From: an uncultured Clostridia bacterium
GTDB lineage: Bacteria; Bacillota; Clostridia; Oscillospirales; Ruminococcaceae
Assembly (NCBI GenBank): GCA_944382885.1
Contig: CALWNT010000124.1
Span: 1-42,790, forward strand
Direction of reading: 5' to 3'
DNA length: 42,790 nt
The notes under the pieces were generated by a model. The model saw only the letters and a list, made by a program, of their open reading frames with translations, did not search any database and was not told where the DNA came from. The position numbers and the translations under genes were made by a program. Each line of letters begins with the position of its first letter. The stretch's first letter is position 1. This document shows positions 1 through 8,831 of this stretch, in pieces.

Positions 1-1521
1 ATCTTTGTGGAACGCATTCTGCTGCAAGAACCCGACACGAATCACCTTGGCAACCTCAATCACCAGCTTTTGGTCATCCGGCAGTACGTCGGCGCCAATC
101 AGCTTGACAATCTCCATCAGGTTGGCCTCTTCCGCCAAAAGAGCCGTAATCCGATGCTTCATCGGCAGGAAGTCTTCTCCCACTTCTTTTTTGTAAAAGT
201 CGGCGAAATCATCCTCATATTCGCTGTAGCTGGTCATCCAGTTGATGGCCGGATAATGTCTCGCGTAAGCGAGATTTTTATCCAGCGCCCAGAAGCAACG
301 GACAAAACGCTTGGTGTTCTGGGTAACCGGCTCAGAGAAGTCCGCTCCCTGAGGGGATACCGCCCCGATAATGGAAACAGAACCTTCGGTATCGTTTAAG
401 TTAATCATGTACCCTGCCCGTTCATAGAAGCCGGACAGTCTCGACGGCAGATATGCCGGGAAGCCTTCCTCCGCAGGCATTTCCTCCAAACGTCCGGAAA
501 TCTCACGCAGAGCCTCCGCCCAACGGGAGGTAGAGTCCGCCATAATCGCTACATGGTATCCCATATCCCGGTAATATTCCGCCAAAGTGATCCCGGTATA
601 AATAGAGGCTTCACGAGCCGCCACCGGCATGTTAGAGGTGTTCGCAATCAATACAGTACGGTCAGTCAAAGCCTTCCCGGTACGAGGGTCAACCAGCTCG
701 GAAAACTCTTCCAATACCTGGGTCATCTCGTTTCCACGCTCACCGCAGCCGATGTAGACGATAATATCCGCGTCGCACCATTTGGCAAGCTGATGCTGGG
801 TCATGGTCTTTCCGGTGCCGAACCCTCCTGGAATCGCCGCCGTACCGCCTTTGGCAATCGGGAACATGGTGTCAATAACACGCTGTCCGGTAATCAATGG
901 TCTGTCAATGGGCAAACGTTCTTTTACCGGTCGAGGGGTCCTGATCGGCCAGCGCTGACATAAAGTCAACTCTTTTACCGTTTCTTCATCCACCCGCAGG
1001 GTCAGAATGGTATCGTTTACCCGGTAGCTTCCGTTTTGCTTCACTGATTCCACCGTACCCTCCAGATCAGGAGGAAGCATACACTTATGCAGAATCAAAG
1101 GGGTCTCCGGACAGGTAGCGTAAACATCCCCGCCTTTTAAGTGATCCCCTTCCTTTACCATAACCGTAACATCATAGGTTTTCTGAAGATCCAGCGCCGG
1201 AATATCAGAACCTGTTCCGATAAACGCGCCGGTTGCTTCTTCCATATCCTTTAAAGGCCGTTCAATCCCATCAAAGATATTGGATAAGATACCCGGTCCC
1301 AGTGTCACGCAGAGCGGAGAACCGGTCGGATAAACTGGTTCTCCCGGCTTAAGGCCGGTGGTTCCTTCATAGACCTGAATCGTCGTTTCTTCTTCCGTGA
1401 TGGAAATTACCTCACCGATAATTTTCTGATGCCCTACATAAACCATTTCCTGCATGGAGAAGTCTTTGGTATCCCTTAATTTGATAACCGGGCCGTTAAT
1501 AGAATAAATTACATTCGCCAA
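1..1521 (-). CDS. ntpA: V/A-type ATP synthase catalytic subunit A (partial, C-terminus off window)
   Basis: This is the nucleotide-hydrolysing A subunit of the membrane V/A-type ATPase, a cytoplasmic A3B3 head that couples ATP to H+ or Na+ movement. 507 codons are present and read to base 1, so roughly the last 80 residues are missing compared with the usual ~590. The Walker A motif GGFGTGKT is visible, as are the bulge (non-homologous) region after the N-terminal barrel and a conserved ADSTSRWAEALREIS stretch. The start is most likely TTG at 1521: GGAG lies about 10 bases before it and the encoded LANVIYSINGPVIK fits the family N-terminus. It is the last gene of the operon visible here; B and D subunit genes would be expected beyond the left edge. 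Confidence 0.96.
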   Translation of the reverse strand, partial: MANVIYSINGPVIKLRDTKDFSMQEMVYVGHQKIIGEVISITEEETTIQVYEGTTGLKPGEPVYPTGSPLCVTLGPGILSNIFDGIERPLKDMEEATGAFIGTGSDIPALDLQKTYDVTVMVKEGDHLKGGDVYATCPETPLILHKCMLPPDLEGTVESVKQNGSYRVNDTILTLRVDEETVKELTLCQRWPIRTPRPVKERLPIDRPLITGQRVIDTMFPIAKGGTAAIPGGFGTGKTMTQHQLAKWCDADIIVYIGCGERGNEMTQVLEEFSELVDPRTGKALTDRTVLIANTSNMPVAAREASIYTGITLAEYYRDMGYHVAIMADSTSRWAEALREISGRLEEMPAEEGFPAYLPSRLSGFYERAGYMINLNDTEGSVSIIGAVSPQGADFSEPVTQNTKRFVRCFWALDKNLAYARHYPAINWMTSYSEYEDDFADFYKKEVGEDFLPMKHRITALLAEEANLMEIVKLIGADVLPDDQKLVIEVAKVIRVGFLQQNAFHKD

Positions 1522-1544
1522 TTTCGTCTCACTCCAATCATGGT

Positions 1545-2156
1545 TTAAAAGTCTACTTTCAGCCCGCACGTCCCGTAAAATTCCGGACGCCGATCCAAAA
1601 GCGCAGAGGCAAAAGTTTTGTCAACCAAAAGTCCCTTTTCGTTATCTCGCAGAATAAAACCACCCAAACGATTTTTCTTGTCCCCTGTTACGGTAACGCC
1701 TTCGCCGAACAGCTTTTTAATTTCTGCTTCCAGTTTCAGATCCTCTTTTTTCACTAGAATCTCCACTCGTTTTCTCGAAGCCTCATCCGGGAATTCCGCC
1801 AATGCTTTTTTGAGTTCTTCTACAAAATATGTCTGATACTCTTTGGTGGAGGAAAACGCCAACAGTTTTTCTTCTGCCAGCCCAAATACTTTATCTGTAA
1901 GTCCGTTGCGAAAAGAGAGCAACTCTCTTCGGGAGGACAATTTCTCCTTGGTCAGCAACTGTTTATATTTTGACTGGATCTGATGGACCTGAGCCTGCAT
2001 GTAGGTAAACATTTTTTCATATTCCAGGTTTTTGGTCTTTTCCAATTCCAGTTCTTCATAAGCCTTCAAATCTTCTTGATATTTCTTTATTTTCTCATCT
2101 GTCTCTTTGGTTATCACATTCTCAAATGCGGCTACCTTCTCTTGATCGTATGCCAT
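1545..2156 (-). CDS. ntpE: V/A-type ATP synthase subunit E (peripheral stalk)
   Basis: This 203-residue protein is the E subunit, which pairs with the G/H-type coiled coil to form the peripheral stalk that holds the catalytic head against rotation. The first ~110 residues are charged and heptad-like (coiled coil); the C-terminal half contains the family's globular domain with KKNRLGGFILRD and a DNRPEFYG-like ending (LLDRRPEFYG). The ATG at 2156 is preferred over a GTG six codons upstream because AGGTGG sits seven bases before it. It lies between ntpF and ntpA. Assignment rests on operon position plus the C-terminal motif. Confidence 0.9.
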   Translation of the reverse strand: MAYDQEKVAAFENVITKETDEKIKKYQEDLKAYEELELEKTKNLEYEKMFTYMQAQVHQIQSKYKQLLTKEKLSSRRELLSFRNGLTDKVFGLAEEKLLAFSSTKEYQTYFVEELKKALAEFPDEASRKRVEILVKKEDLKLEAEIKKLFGEGVTVTGDKKNRLGGFILRDNEKGLLVDKTFASALLDRRPEFYGTCGLKVDF

Positions 2157-2230
2157 GTAAACACCACCTGACACATTTATGGTTAAATTTCAATCTCACT
2201 GCAAATGGAAACAATATTATCTCACTGATG

Positions 2231-2539
2231 CTAAATTTTGATTCCGATAGCTTCGCGGACATAATTGGTAATATTGTCGCTGATATTGGCCGTTCCATGA
2301 CGGTCTGGAATTTCGACAATCAACGGGATTTTCGTATGTAATTTTATCTCATAAATCAGTTTGGGACACAGCTTGACTAATTTTTCCGATACCAGAATAA
2401 TTCCGACTTCCGGATCATTACAGGCGTCATGAATGGCTTTCTCTACTTCATCCTGTTCATGAACCACTACGCCCTCAATACCAGCCAGTCTCATACCCAT
2501 TTTCGTATCGATATTGTCGCTGACACAAAAAAATTTCAT
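2231..2539 (-). CDS. ntpF: V/A-type ATP synthase subunit F (central stalk)
   Basis: A 102-residue protein matching the F subunit, a small Rossmann-like regulator bound to the D subunit of the rotor shaft. The N-terminus MKFFCVSDNID, the GMRLAGIEG segment, and the GIILVSEKL and IPLIVEIPDRHG strands are family-typical. Translation starts at ATG 2539 after an AGGGG site. It follows ntpK after a gap of about 100 bases that holds a strong hairpin, and precedes ntpE by 74 bases. Confidence 0.92.
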   Translation of the reverse strand: MKFFCVSDNIDTKMGMRLAGIEGVVVHEQDEVEKAIHDACNDPEVGIILVSEKLVKLCPKLIYEIKLHTKIPLIVEIPDRHGTANISDNITNYVREAIGIKI

Positions 2540-2565
2540 AAGAAATGCCCCTTTCTCTTTTCAGT

Positions 2566-2587
2566 GGCTGCGCCTTTTGGCGCAGCC
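2566..2587 (-). other. Intercistronic hairpin between ntpK and ntpF
   Basis: A perfect 9-bp inverted repeat (GGCTGCGCC / GGCGCAGCC) with a 4-base loop. On the transcribed strand it is not followed by a U-run, so it does not look like a full terminator. By position it could protect the 3' end of upstream ntpK mRNA or partly attenuate downstream genes, which would suit the many copies of K needed for the rotor ring. That role is inference. Confidence 0.6.
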
Positions 2588-2639
2588 GCCGAAACTTTCA
2601 TCCGCCGGTTCTTCCTGGGTATGTACCCGCAGGAAAAAC

Positions 2640-3077
2640 TTATAAGCTGTTGATAATCATGAAGGAAATCAACAAGCCGTAGATACCAATACCTTCGCCC
2701 AGACCAACGAATACGATGGATTTACCAAAGGTTTTCGGGTCTTCACTGCAAGCGCCGATTGCTGCAGGAGCAGAAGCGGCAACGGCAATTCCTGCGGCGA
2801 TACAGGATAAACCGGTAACCAAAGCAGCTGCCAGATATCCCAAGCCTTCTCCCATGCTGACTACTGCCGCCGCAGCGTCCGGAGCAGCCCAAGCAACCAA
2901 CTGGCCTACTGGAACGATAAAGCTTACCAGACACAGGCCAAAGAATGCGCACAAGTTAAAAATGATGGAATTTCTTGCCTTTTTACCGGTTCTTACGCCT
3001 TTATAGACAGGTACCAGCGGCATTAACAGTAAAGCAACGATTGCGAGTGGAATTAAAAAGAATAATACGGTTTTCAT
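2640..3077 (-). CDS. ntpK: V/A-type ATP synthase subunit K (membrane rotor ring)
   Basis: This 145-residue hydrophobic protein forms the ion-carrying rotor ring. Four membrane segments are visible (about 3-25, 39-58, 66-103 and 119-143). The last two form the classic hairpin with GIAVAASAPAAIG, a polar SEDPKTFGKS loop, and the ion-binding glutamate E128 in VGLGEGIGIYGLL. The first pair of helices has no matching carboxylate. ATG 3077 has AAGGAG seven bases upstream; an upstream in-frame start would add eight unlikely residues. It sits between ntpI and ntpF, with a hairpin just downstream. Confidence 0.93.
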   Translation of the reverse strand: MKTVLFFLIPLAIVALLLMPLVPVYKGVRTGKKARNSIIFNLCAFFGLCLVSFIVPVGQLVAWAAPDAAAAVVSMGEGLGYLAAALVTGLSCIAAGIAVAASAPAAIGACSEDPKTFGKSIVFVGLGEGIGIYGLLISFMIINSL

Positions 3078-3154
3078 AAGAATTCTCCTTTTCTCTAACA
3101 CATTATTTATTCAAAGCCCGTTATTTCCGAGCTTATTGAAACAGGACACAATTT

Positions 3155-5095
3155 CTATTTTTGATCCTCAAAATGAACCCCGGCAGGTTCAAAGGGCTTA
3201 CCGTCCCCTTCGTAGAACCGGCTGAAGGTTTCATAGAATACCAGCCTCAACACCTGGATTCCTACCAGAAGGCCTTCCAGACCCATGACAAAAATATTTC
3301 CAAATACAACAACGATTGGACTGCCTGCTGTTCCTACTATCTCGGACAAGGTCATGACCACAGCCATCATACCTGCATGGCTCAGTACAAAGCCGCCTAC
3401 CCGGAGGAAGGAAAGGGTATTGGTAACATAGCTTAAAAGAAATTCAAACAGCTCAAAAAAGTTCTGCATGATAAAGCCGGCGACTCCGCCTTCTAATTTG
3501 ATTTTCTTTTTCCCGGAAACCAGCTTTCCCAGAGGCTCACGGAACATCATCATCAATACCGGAAGCACGATCACTACAAGGATAAATACCGGATTCAGCA
3601 GATTGATGCCGGACAATAAAAGCAGTACCGCCGCGAGAATCACTCCGACATAAAAAATCAATCCCGCAATGCCGTTATTGCCAAATACTGCCTGCTCATA
3701 GTCCTTTCTCTTCCATTTGAGATAAATATTCACAAGAATGGAAGAGACTACTACGACCACACCAATCCCTACGACACAAATCAACAGCATGTTGGTCGTC
3801 TGAGGCTTGAATACATCAATAGGCTTTTCTGCAAAGCCGAACCACTGGAACATGGGATCCAATAAATTCTCAAAGCCAAATACTGACCCATAAATCGTTC
3901 CGAATATCATACTGGAGATCCCGCAGCGAGACACAATCGCCGCAAGCTGCATCTTTTTCTTTTTCCAAATCAGCAGACCGCCTAAAGCAAGGATCGCTCC
4001 CTGTCCCAAATCTCCAAACATAATGCCGAAGAGCAGAACATAGATAAAGCCAATGAAACTCGTTGGATTCATATCATAGTAGCCCGGAAGCCCATACATA
4101 TCCACAAACATTTCAAAAGGCTTAAAAAACCAGTTGGTTTTCAGCTTTACCGGCGGAGTCAGCCGAGCGTCGGCATCTTCCGGTTCCTCTTCACAGACAA
4201 CGGTTTCCAAATCTTCAAACAGCTTTAAAAACTTGGAAACTTTTCTCTTGGGAACAAAGCCTTCCAAATAAAACTGGCTGTCCGATACCGCGGCATATCT
4301 GCGGTAATCAAAGGTATCGTGTTTTACCTTCATTCTGGAATAAATCTGCAAAATAGTCTGGCGCTGTTTTTGCTGTTCTTCCTCGATTTGATTGTCCATA
4401 TCAGCGATTACAGTTTCCTCTCCCGCAATCTTTTCCCTGATATCCTGCGCCGCCAAGCGGGGCGTATCATGGGCGTAATCCGGAATTTCAATCCGCTCAA
4501 AGTAGAGAGAATCAAACAGGGCGTCAATCTCTTCTAATTGGGCGTTTGGCGCAAAATACATTCCCCAATAATAGTCGTCGTCATGATCAAAATCAAAGAA
4601 GAAAAAATTCTTTTTCGAAAAATAAGACAACTTCAAATAGCTGTCCGCCGGCAATCTGCCGAACCGAGCCGTAAAATGCTGAGAATGTCGAAACTCATCA
4701 AATTTTAGATCCAGCCCTTCCAGATGCTCTAACTGCGTCAGTACCTGTCTATGCAAAGACAAGTTTTCAACCGCCGTTTTTCTCTCTTTGGACAAAGCTT
4801 CAATCTTGTCTGTATGTTCTTTTAAATACTGTCCGCATTCTTCGTCGGAAAGGGTAAGCCCATCATACTCCTGATACTGGGGGGGAATGCCCAGCAGATT
4901 CATCAAATCTAAAGCCGACTGTAAGGGACCGGTATAGGGGTTCTCTTCTTTGGAAGCATGAAAGACATTCCCTGTTCCCTCTGTCGCCGCCAATTCAGGA
5001 TGAAACAAATTGCTCTCACAGCACAAAAGCAATACTGGATCAAGGCTCGAAATCGACCCTACAATATTGATGAGCGACATCTTTTCTATAGACAT
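3155..5095 (-). CDS. ntpI: V/A-type ATP synthase subunit I (a-subunit, ion half-channels)
   Basis: A 646-residue protein with a long soluble coiled-coil N-terminal half (about 1-330) that anchors the peripheral stalks and a multi-helix C-terminal half that forms the ion half-channels next to the K ring. Family motifs are clear: FGIMFGDLGQG near residue 360, NTLSFLRVGGFVLSHAGM with the essential arginine, and the closing segment GLLVGIQVLRLVFYETFSRF followed by FEP. ATG 5095 follows AGGTGG by seven bases. It is the third gene of the operon, after H/G and C. Confidence 0.96.
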   Translation of the reverse strand: MSIEKMSLINIVGSISSLDPVLLLCCESNLFHPELAATEGTGNVFHASKEENPYTGPLQSALDLMNLLGIPPQYQEYDGLTLSDEECGQYLKEHTDKIEALSKERKTAVENLSLHRQVLTQLEHLEGLDLKFDEFRHSQHFTARFGRLPADSYLKLSYFSKKNFFFFDFDHDDDYYWGMYFAPNAQLEEIDALFDSLYFERIEIPDYAHDTPRLAAQDIREKIAGEETVIADMDNQIEEEQQKQRQTILQIYSRMKVKHDTFDYRRYAAVSDSQFYLEGFVPKRKVSKFLKLFEDLETVVCEEEPEDADARLTPPVKLKTNWFFKPFEMFVDMYGLPGYYDMNPTSFIGFIYVLLFGIMFGDLGQGAILALGGLLIWKKKKMQLAAIVSRCGISSMIFGTIYGSVFGFENLLDPMFQWFGFAEKPIDVFKPQTTNMLLICVVGIGVVVVVSSILVNIYLKWKRKDYEQAVFGNNGIAGLIFYVGVILAAVLLLLSGINLLNPVFILVVIVLPVLMMMFREPLGKLVSGKKKIKLEGGVAGFIMQNFFELFEFLLSYVTNTLSFLRVGGFVLSHAGMMAVVMTLSEIVGTAGSPIVVVFGNIFVMGLEGLLVGIQVLRLVFYETFSRFYEGDGKPFEPAGVHFEDQK

Positions 5096-5140
5096 GGATA
5101 CACCACCTTTTTCCCTTTGTATAAAGTTTGGTGAAAGACC

Positions 5141-6181
5141 TTATACAATAATCATCTTCTTAATTTCCTCTTCCGAGATCTGATAACGAATCCCTTCAAT
5201 AATATTGATCACATTATTGAGTTCTAACTTACTGATACTCAGATAAGTAAAAAAAGTAACTGATGCATAGGAAGAAATGTGAAGATGCTTTCTAAAACTG
5301 TGATAGAAAATACGGTTGGTCAGATCTTCAATATAATCAAAATGATCTCCTTCCGGCCCGTTTTTTCCATAAAATGTCTTTGAGAAAACAGAATGCAGTT
5401 GTTCACGGTTCTTCGCATAAATCATCTCTTCCAAATTTTTGGGAGTCAGACGGTAATAATACGAAAACAACATATTTACAATTCTTTCACCAGGCATATC
5501 AAAATATATTTTTGAACGAATGATTTGATTGATGTTGAGCAGTTCTATTCTCAATTTGAAAACATCCATCAATTCTTGTCGTTCCGCTCCCGCAAAGTTC
5601 TTCTGTATGATTTGAAAAGTCCTCTTGAAAAAATCCGCCCAAAACATATGCTCGCATTCCATATAACGAACAGGCTGTCCATCTTCTGAACGGAACTTCT
5701 TTAAAATTTTATCATACCCCGTACCATTGAGCACTCCAATCAACTGATCGAGCGTCCTCACTTTCGCTACGGCCATCAAATCAATTTCGCCGCTCTTCAG
5801 CAGATAAGCAGGCAGATCAAGGATATAACTGTCCGCCTCATTGGCCTTTAAGAGCAACACCATGCGGAGAATTTCTTCCATCTGTTCTTCCACAATCATC
5901 TGTTCAAAAAATTTGTCGCCTTTGTCACTCAAATACCGGCAGAGCTTGCTGTAATCTTCAAAAACAGAACGCCGCAGCAGATTTTCCAACTGCCCCCGGT
6001 GAATATTGCCCTCTGCAATACCGGCCAAAGCGGGAGCGAAATGGGTTCGGTTTTTTAAATAGGCTGCTACCTCATTGACAGACTTACAAGCGCACATCTC
6101 CTGATATTGTTCCGGGGTAATCCGCTTTCCGTACATTGCCCGAGCCTTTGCCATTATTGCGTTTCTGGCGCCACCACTCAT
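5141..6181 (-). CDS. ntpC: V/A-type ATP synthase subunit C (rotor socket, d-like)
   Basis: A 346-residue, mostly helical soluble protein of the C/d family, the funnel that couples the central stalk to the K ring. The N-terminus MSGGARNAIMAKARAMYGKR and the repeated helical architecture fit the family. Its ATG lies one base after the TGA of the preceding gene (TGA at 6185-6183, ATG at 6181-6179), and AGGTG sits seven bases upstream inside that gene, so the two are probably translationally coupled. Finding C as the second gene is an unusual order (Enterococcus hirae has F-I-K-E-C-G-A-B-D). Confidence 0.9.
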   Translation of the reverse strand: MSGGARNAIMAKARAMYGKRITPEQYQEMCACKSVNEVAAYLKNRTHFAPALAGIAEGNIHRGQLENLLRRSVFEDYSKLCRYLSDKGDKFFEQMIVEEQMEEILRMVLLLKANEADSYILDLPAYLLKSGEIDLMAVAKVRTLDQLIGVLNGTGYDKILKKFRSEDGQPVRYMECEHMFWADFFKRTFQIIQKNFAGAERQELMDVFKLRIELLNINQIIRSKIYFDMPGERIVNMLFSYYYRLTPKNLEEMIYAKNREQLHSVFSKTFYGKNGPEGDHFDYIEDLTNRIFYHSFRKHLHISSYASVTFFTYLSISKLELNNVINIIEGIRYQISEEEIKKMIIV

Positions 6182-6182
6182 A

Positions 6183-6521
6183 TCACGACACCTGCCCCGG
6201 AGAAAAACTTTTATCTTCTAATACAGAGCGAAAAATCTGCTCTGTCCAGTCATCCTTTTTCTCATCAAAGATTTTGGCCAAACGTTCCTTTTCCTGCTCC
6301 TTTGACGCCGTTATCTTCTCTAGCGCCGCGTCAGCAGATTCCTTTTCAACTTTTTCATAGTCTGCCAAGTGATTCTGAGCATAGGACTCAATTTGTTCCG
6401 CCAATTTTTGCATCCGTCTGGCAATGTCTTGTTTGGCATTTTCCTGATCTTGCATAGCCTTCTCCAGACGGCTGCTTTCGCTCTGATCAATGGAGATAAT
6501 ACGGTCCAACAAATTCTTCAT
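6183..6521 (-). CDS. V/A-type ATPase stalk coiled-coil subunit (G/H-like)
   Basis: A 112-residue, strongly charged protein that reads as one long coiled coil (Glu, Lys, Gln and Ala rich, no cysteine or membrane segment). As first gene of the ATPase operon and partner length for E, it is best explained as the peripheral-stalk G/H-type subunit; the sequence itself carries no diagnostic motif. ATG 6521 has an excellent AAGGAGGAG site seven bases upstream, which rules out two upstream in-frame ATGs. Confidence 0.75.
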   Translation of the reverse strand: MKNLLDRIISIDQSESSRLEKAMQDQENAKQDIARRMQKLAEQIESYAQNHLADYEKVEKESADAALEKITASKEQEKERLAKIFDEKKDDWTEQIFRSVLEDKSFSPGQVS

Positions 6522-6643
6522 AAAGCTCCTCCTTTTCTCAAAAGTCAAACTCATAAATGAAGGATTCAAAAAACAACCTTTCATTTCGCAAAGTTGTTTT
6601 GTTTTTGGATCTTCAAAAATCCCTTCTTCTGAGCTTGTAGATT

Positions 6644-6672
6644 ATTATAGCACCCGCCTTCTAAATTCGCAA
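6644..6672 (-). promoter_or_regulatory. Promoter of the ATPase operon
   Basis: Reading the minus strand, TTGCGA (6672-6667) is followed by 17 bases and TATAAT (6649-6644), with TGC just before the -10 (extended -10). The predicted leader is about 115 bases. This is the only good promoter between the rRNA methyltransferase gene and the ATPase genes. Confidence 0.75.
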
Positions 6673-7072
6673 GAAATAAAGTTACATGTTTCCTCCACTA
6701 TCTGATAAAAGATTTATTTTAAATGCCTTATTTATGACTATTTTTTTAATATTATGAATAAATTGTTACTTATCCCAAAAACTCTCCATCGTTTATTCAC
6801 AACAAAAAATAATGATCCGCAGCAGCAATTCTATCAATTTCTATAAATTGGCTTCAGAAGTCTATTTTGGAGACTTAAATGTTATAAAACTCGATTCTAT
6901 GAAAATGAAATTTCAAAGAGGTGCACCGTCAAATAAAATTTCCAATAAACTGGTTTTTTATTCTTTGCATTACCAGATATCCTCTTTAAATGAAGCCCCT
7001 TTTCAGTATACCCGCTTTCCGGAAAAAGATAGTTTTAAAAACACGTTCAGAACTTTTCTAAAACAAAATACA
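6673..7072. other. AT-rich intergenic stretch, no gene seen
   Basis: Between the ATPase promoter and the terminator of the methyltransferase gene. An open frame of 108 codons on the plus strand (6812-7138) has no ribosome binding site and reads through the terminator hairpin, so it is not called. No RNA gene or repeat was recognised. Confidence 0.5.
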
Positions 7073-7100
7073 AAGGGCTTTGGAATGTTCCAAAGCCCTT
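7061..7100 (-). terminator. Intrinsic terminator of the rRNA methyltransferase gene
   Basis: A perfect 13-bp stem (7073-7085 with 7088-7100, AAGGGCTTTGGAA and its complement) with a 2-base centre. On the minus strand it is followed by a T-rich tail (TTTGTATTTTGTTTT). It lies 44 bases after the stop of the gene at 7144. Confidence 0.85.
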
Positions 7101-7143
7101 CAAACTCATTCTTTAATTCCAACTTACAGGAACCATGAATTGC

Positions 7144-8550
7144 TTAAACCTTTCTTTCAAATGAAACCACACATTCTACCGCACCGGTTCTGGGAAATAA
7201 ATCAAACGCCCGATATCCTCTCACCTCATAGCCCCGCTCCTGCAGCAGTTTGCTGTCTCTGGCCGCAGTTGCCGGATTACAGGAAATCATTACCACCCTA
7301 TGAGGGGCGAGGTGAGAAATCGTATTCAGCACTTCCTGATCGCACCCTTTTCTCGGAGGATCAACTAAAATGACATCCGGCGACAAATGTTCTGCTTCCA
7401 GCTGTTTGACAGCGGTTTTACAGTCCCCGCAAAGGAACCTCGCGTTCGCAATATCGTTCATCCGCGCATTTTCCCAGGCATTCTCCACCGCCTGAGGCAC
7501 AATTTCTACTCCAATCACCTGTTTGACTCGTTTCGCGGCAGAAAGTCCGATAGTCCCCGCACCGCAATAAAGATCAAGGAGAATTTCTTCCCCCGTCAAC
7601 TCCGCATAAGAAAGACCTTGTCGGTACAAAGCTTCCGCTTGAGGCTTATTCACCTGATAGAACGCCAAGGGCGAAATCTGTACTTTTACGCCGCAGAGAA
7701 TATCTGTAATGTGATCTTTGCCCCACAGGGTGATACATTCCTCCCCCAAGATGACATTCGTTTGATCTGGATTATAATTCAGCACCACGCTGACGATTTG
7801 AGGGAACTTTTCCGTAATTTCCTTTGTCAATTCTTCCTGATGAGGAATTTTCCTTTGAGCGGACACTAGGCAAAGCATAGTTTCGCCGGTCGCTTCGGCA
7901 ATACGCAGATAAATATGACGCAGCGTTCCCCGATGTTCCTCTTCCCGATAAACAGAAATTCGATAACGGTCAATTATGGATAATACTTCTTTTAATATAG
8001 CGGAAAAAATCTTCGGCTGCAAATCGCATTCTGTGCAGGGAATAATTCGATGGCTGTGTTTGGCAAAAAAGCCGGCTACCACTTTTCCTTCCTTGTCTAC
8101 CCCTAAAGGATACTGTGCTTTGTTTCGATACCCGGAAATCCGCTCGCTCCCAGCAATGGGTTCCATCGGGGCAAAAATTCCCCCTAAACGCTCAAAACAA
8201 TCCTTTACCTGCTGCTGTTTAAGCCTCAGTTCCGCCTCATAGGAAATATGGCGGTAACAGCATCCGCCGCACTGACGAAACACCGGACAATCTACCTCAA
8301 TCCGATCTTCTGACGGAGCCAGAATCTGATCAATGATACCAAAGGCATAATTTTTTAGTACCTTCACGATTTTGACCCTCAGCTGGTCCCCCACCGCACT
8401 TCCGGGAACAAATACCGCAAATCCCTCTACCCGCAGAACGCCGTTTCCCTCTGCGGTGATATCGGTGATAACTCCTTCGTAATATTCATTTTTCTGAACC
8501 GGCAGCTCTTTTAAATATGCAGGCCTTTTTTTAGCTATCTTTCTTTTCAT
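7144..8550 (-). CDS. rlmD: 23S rRNA (uracil-5-)-methyltransferase, RumA/RlmCD type
   Basis: A 468-residue SAM-dependent RNA m5U methyltransferase. Domains in order: a TRAM RNA-binding domain (about 17-78), an iron-sulfur cysteine cluster (CPVFRQCGGCCY, then CTECDL), and a Rossmann methyltransferase with DLYCGAGTIGL (SAM binding), DPPRKGC and the SCNPAT loop holding the catalytic cysteine. Gram-positive members may modify both U747 and U1939 (RlmCD); the sequence does not decide which site. ATG 8550 follows AAAGGA. Monocistronic: own promoter and own terminator. Confidence 0.95.
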   Translation of the reverse strand: MKRKIAKKRPAYLKELPVQKNEYYEGVITDITAEGNGVLRVEGFAVFVPGSAVGDQLRVKIVKVLKNYAFGIIDQILAPSEDRIEVDCPVFRQCGGCCYRHISYEAELRLKQQQVKDCFERLGGIFAPMEPIAGSERISGYRNKAQYPLGVDKEGKVVAGFFAKHSHRIIPCTECDLQPKIFSAILKEVLSIIDRYRISVYREEEHRGTLRHIYLRIAEATGETMLCLVSAQRKIPHQEELTKEITEKFPQIVSVVLNYNPDQTNVILGEECITLWGKDHITDILCGVKVQISPLAFYQVNKPQAEALYRQGLSYAELTGEEILLDLYCGAGTIGLSAAKRVKQVIGVEIVPQAVENAWENARMNDIANARFLCGDCKTAVKQLEAEHLSPDVILVDPPRKGCDQEVLNTISHLAPHRVVMISCNPATAARDSKLLQERGYEVRGYRAFDLFPRTGAVECVVSFERKV

Positions 8551-8671
8551 TCATCCAATTCCTTTGCTATTTTAAATTCGGTTTCAATGAACTAAAAATC
8601 ACAAAACTAGCCTAAGCTTCCATCTACAAAACATATCTTTCTGAGATCCGAATATCAATCTCATAAAAATG

Positions 8672-8700
8672 ATTATAGCAAAATTTTATTTTCCTCGCAA
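8672..8700 (-). promoter_or_regulatory. Promoter of the rRNA methyltransferase gene
   Basis: On the minus strand TTGCGA (8700-8695), 17-base spacer, TATAAT (8677-8672) preceded by TGC. It has the same -35 hexamer, spacing and extended -10 as the ATPase operon promoter. Confidence 0.75.
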
Positions 8701-8794
8701 TCTTCCTAACTAAACACAAATTTCCTATCAGAAGTTATTTGAAATTTTTTCTATCCTCATCTTTTTGTTTACATAAAATTCACAAATTACCCTC

Positions 8795-8823
8795 TTGCAA
8801 AATATATACAAATGAAGTATAAT
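8795..8823 (+). promoter_or_regulatory. rbr: Promoter of the reverse rubrerythrin gene
   Basis: TTGCAA (8795-8800), 17 bases, TATAAT (8818-8823), close to consensus. The start of transcription would fall near 8830, inside the inverted repeat described next. Confidence 0.8.
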
Positions 8824-8831
8824 TAAATCAA

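Noticed and set aside
553-963. Long plus-strand open frame opposite ntpA
   Set aside because: Shadow of a highly conserved minus-strand gene; no start signals or recognisable protein.
6812-7138. 108-codon open frame on the plus strand
   Set aside because: No ribosome binding site, low-complexity AT-driven composition, and it reads through the terminator hairpin of the opposite-strand gene.
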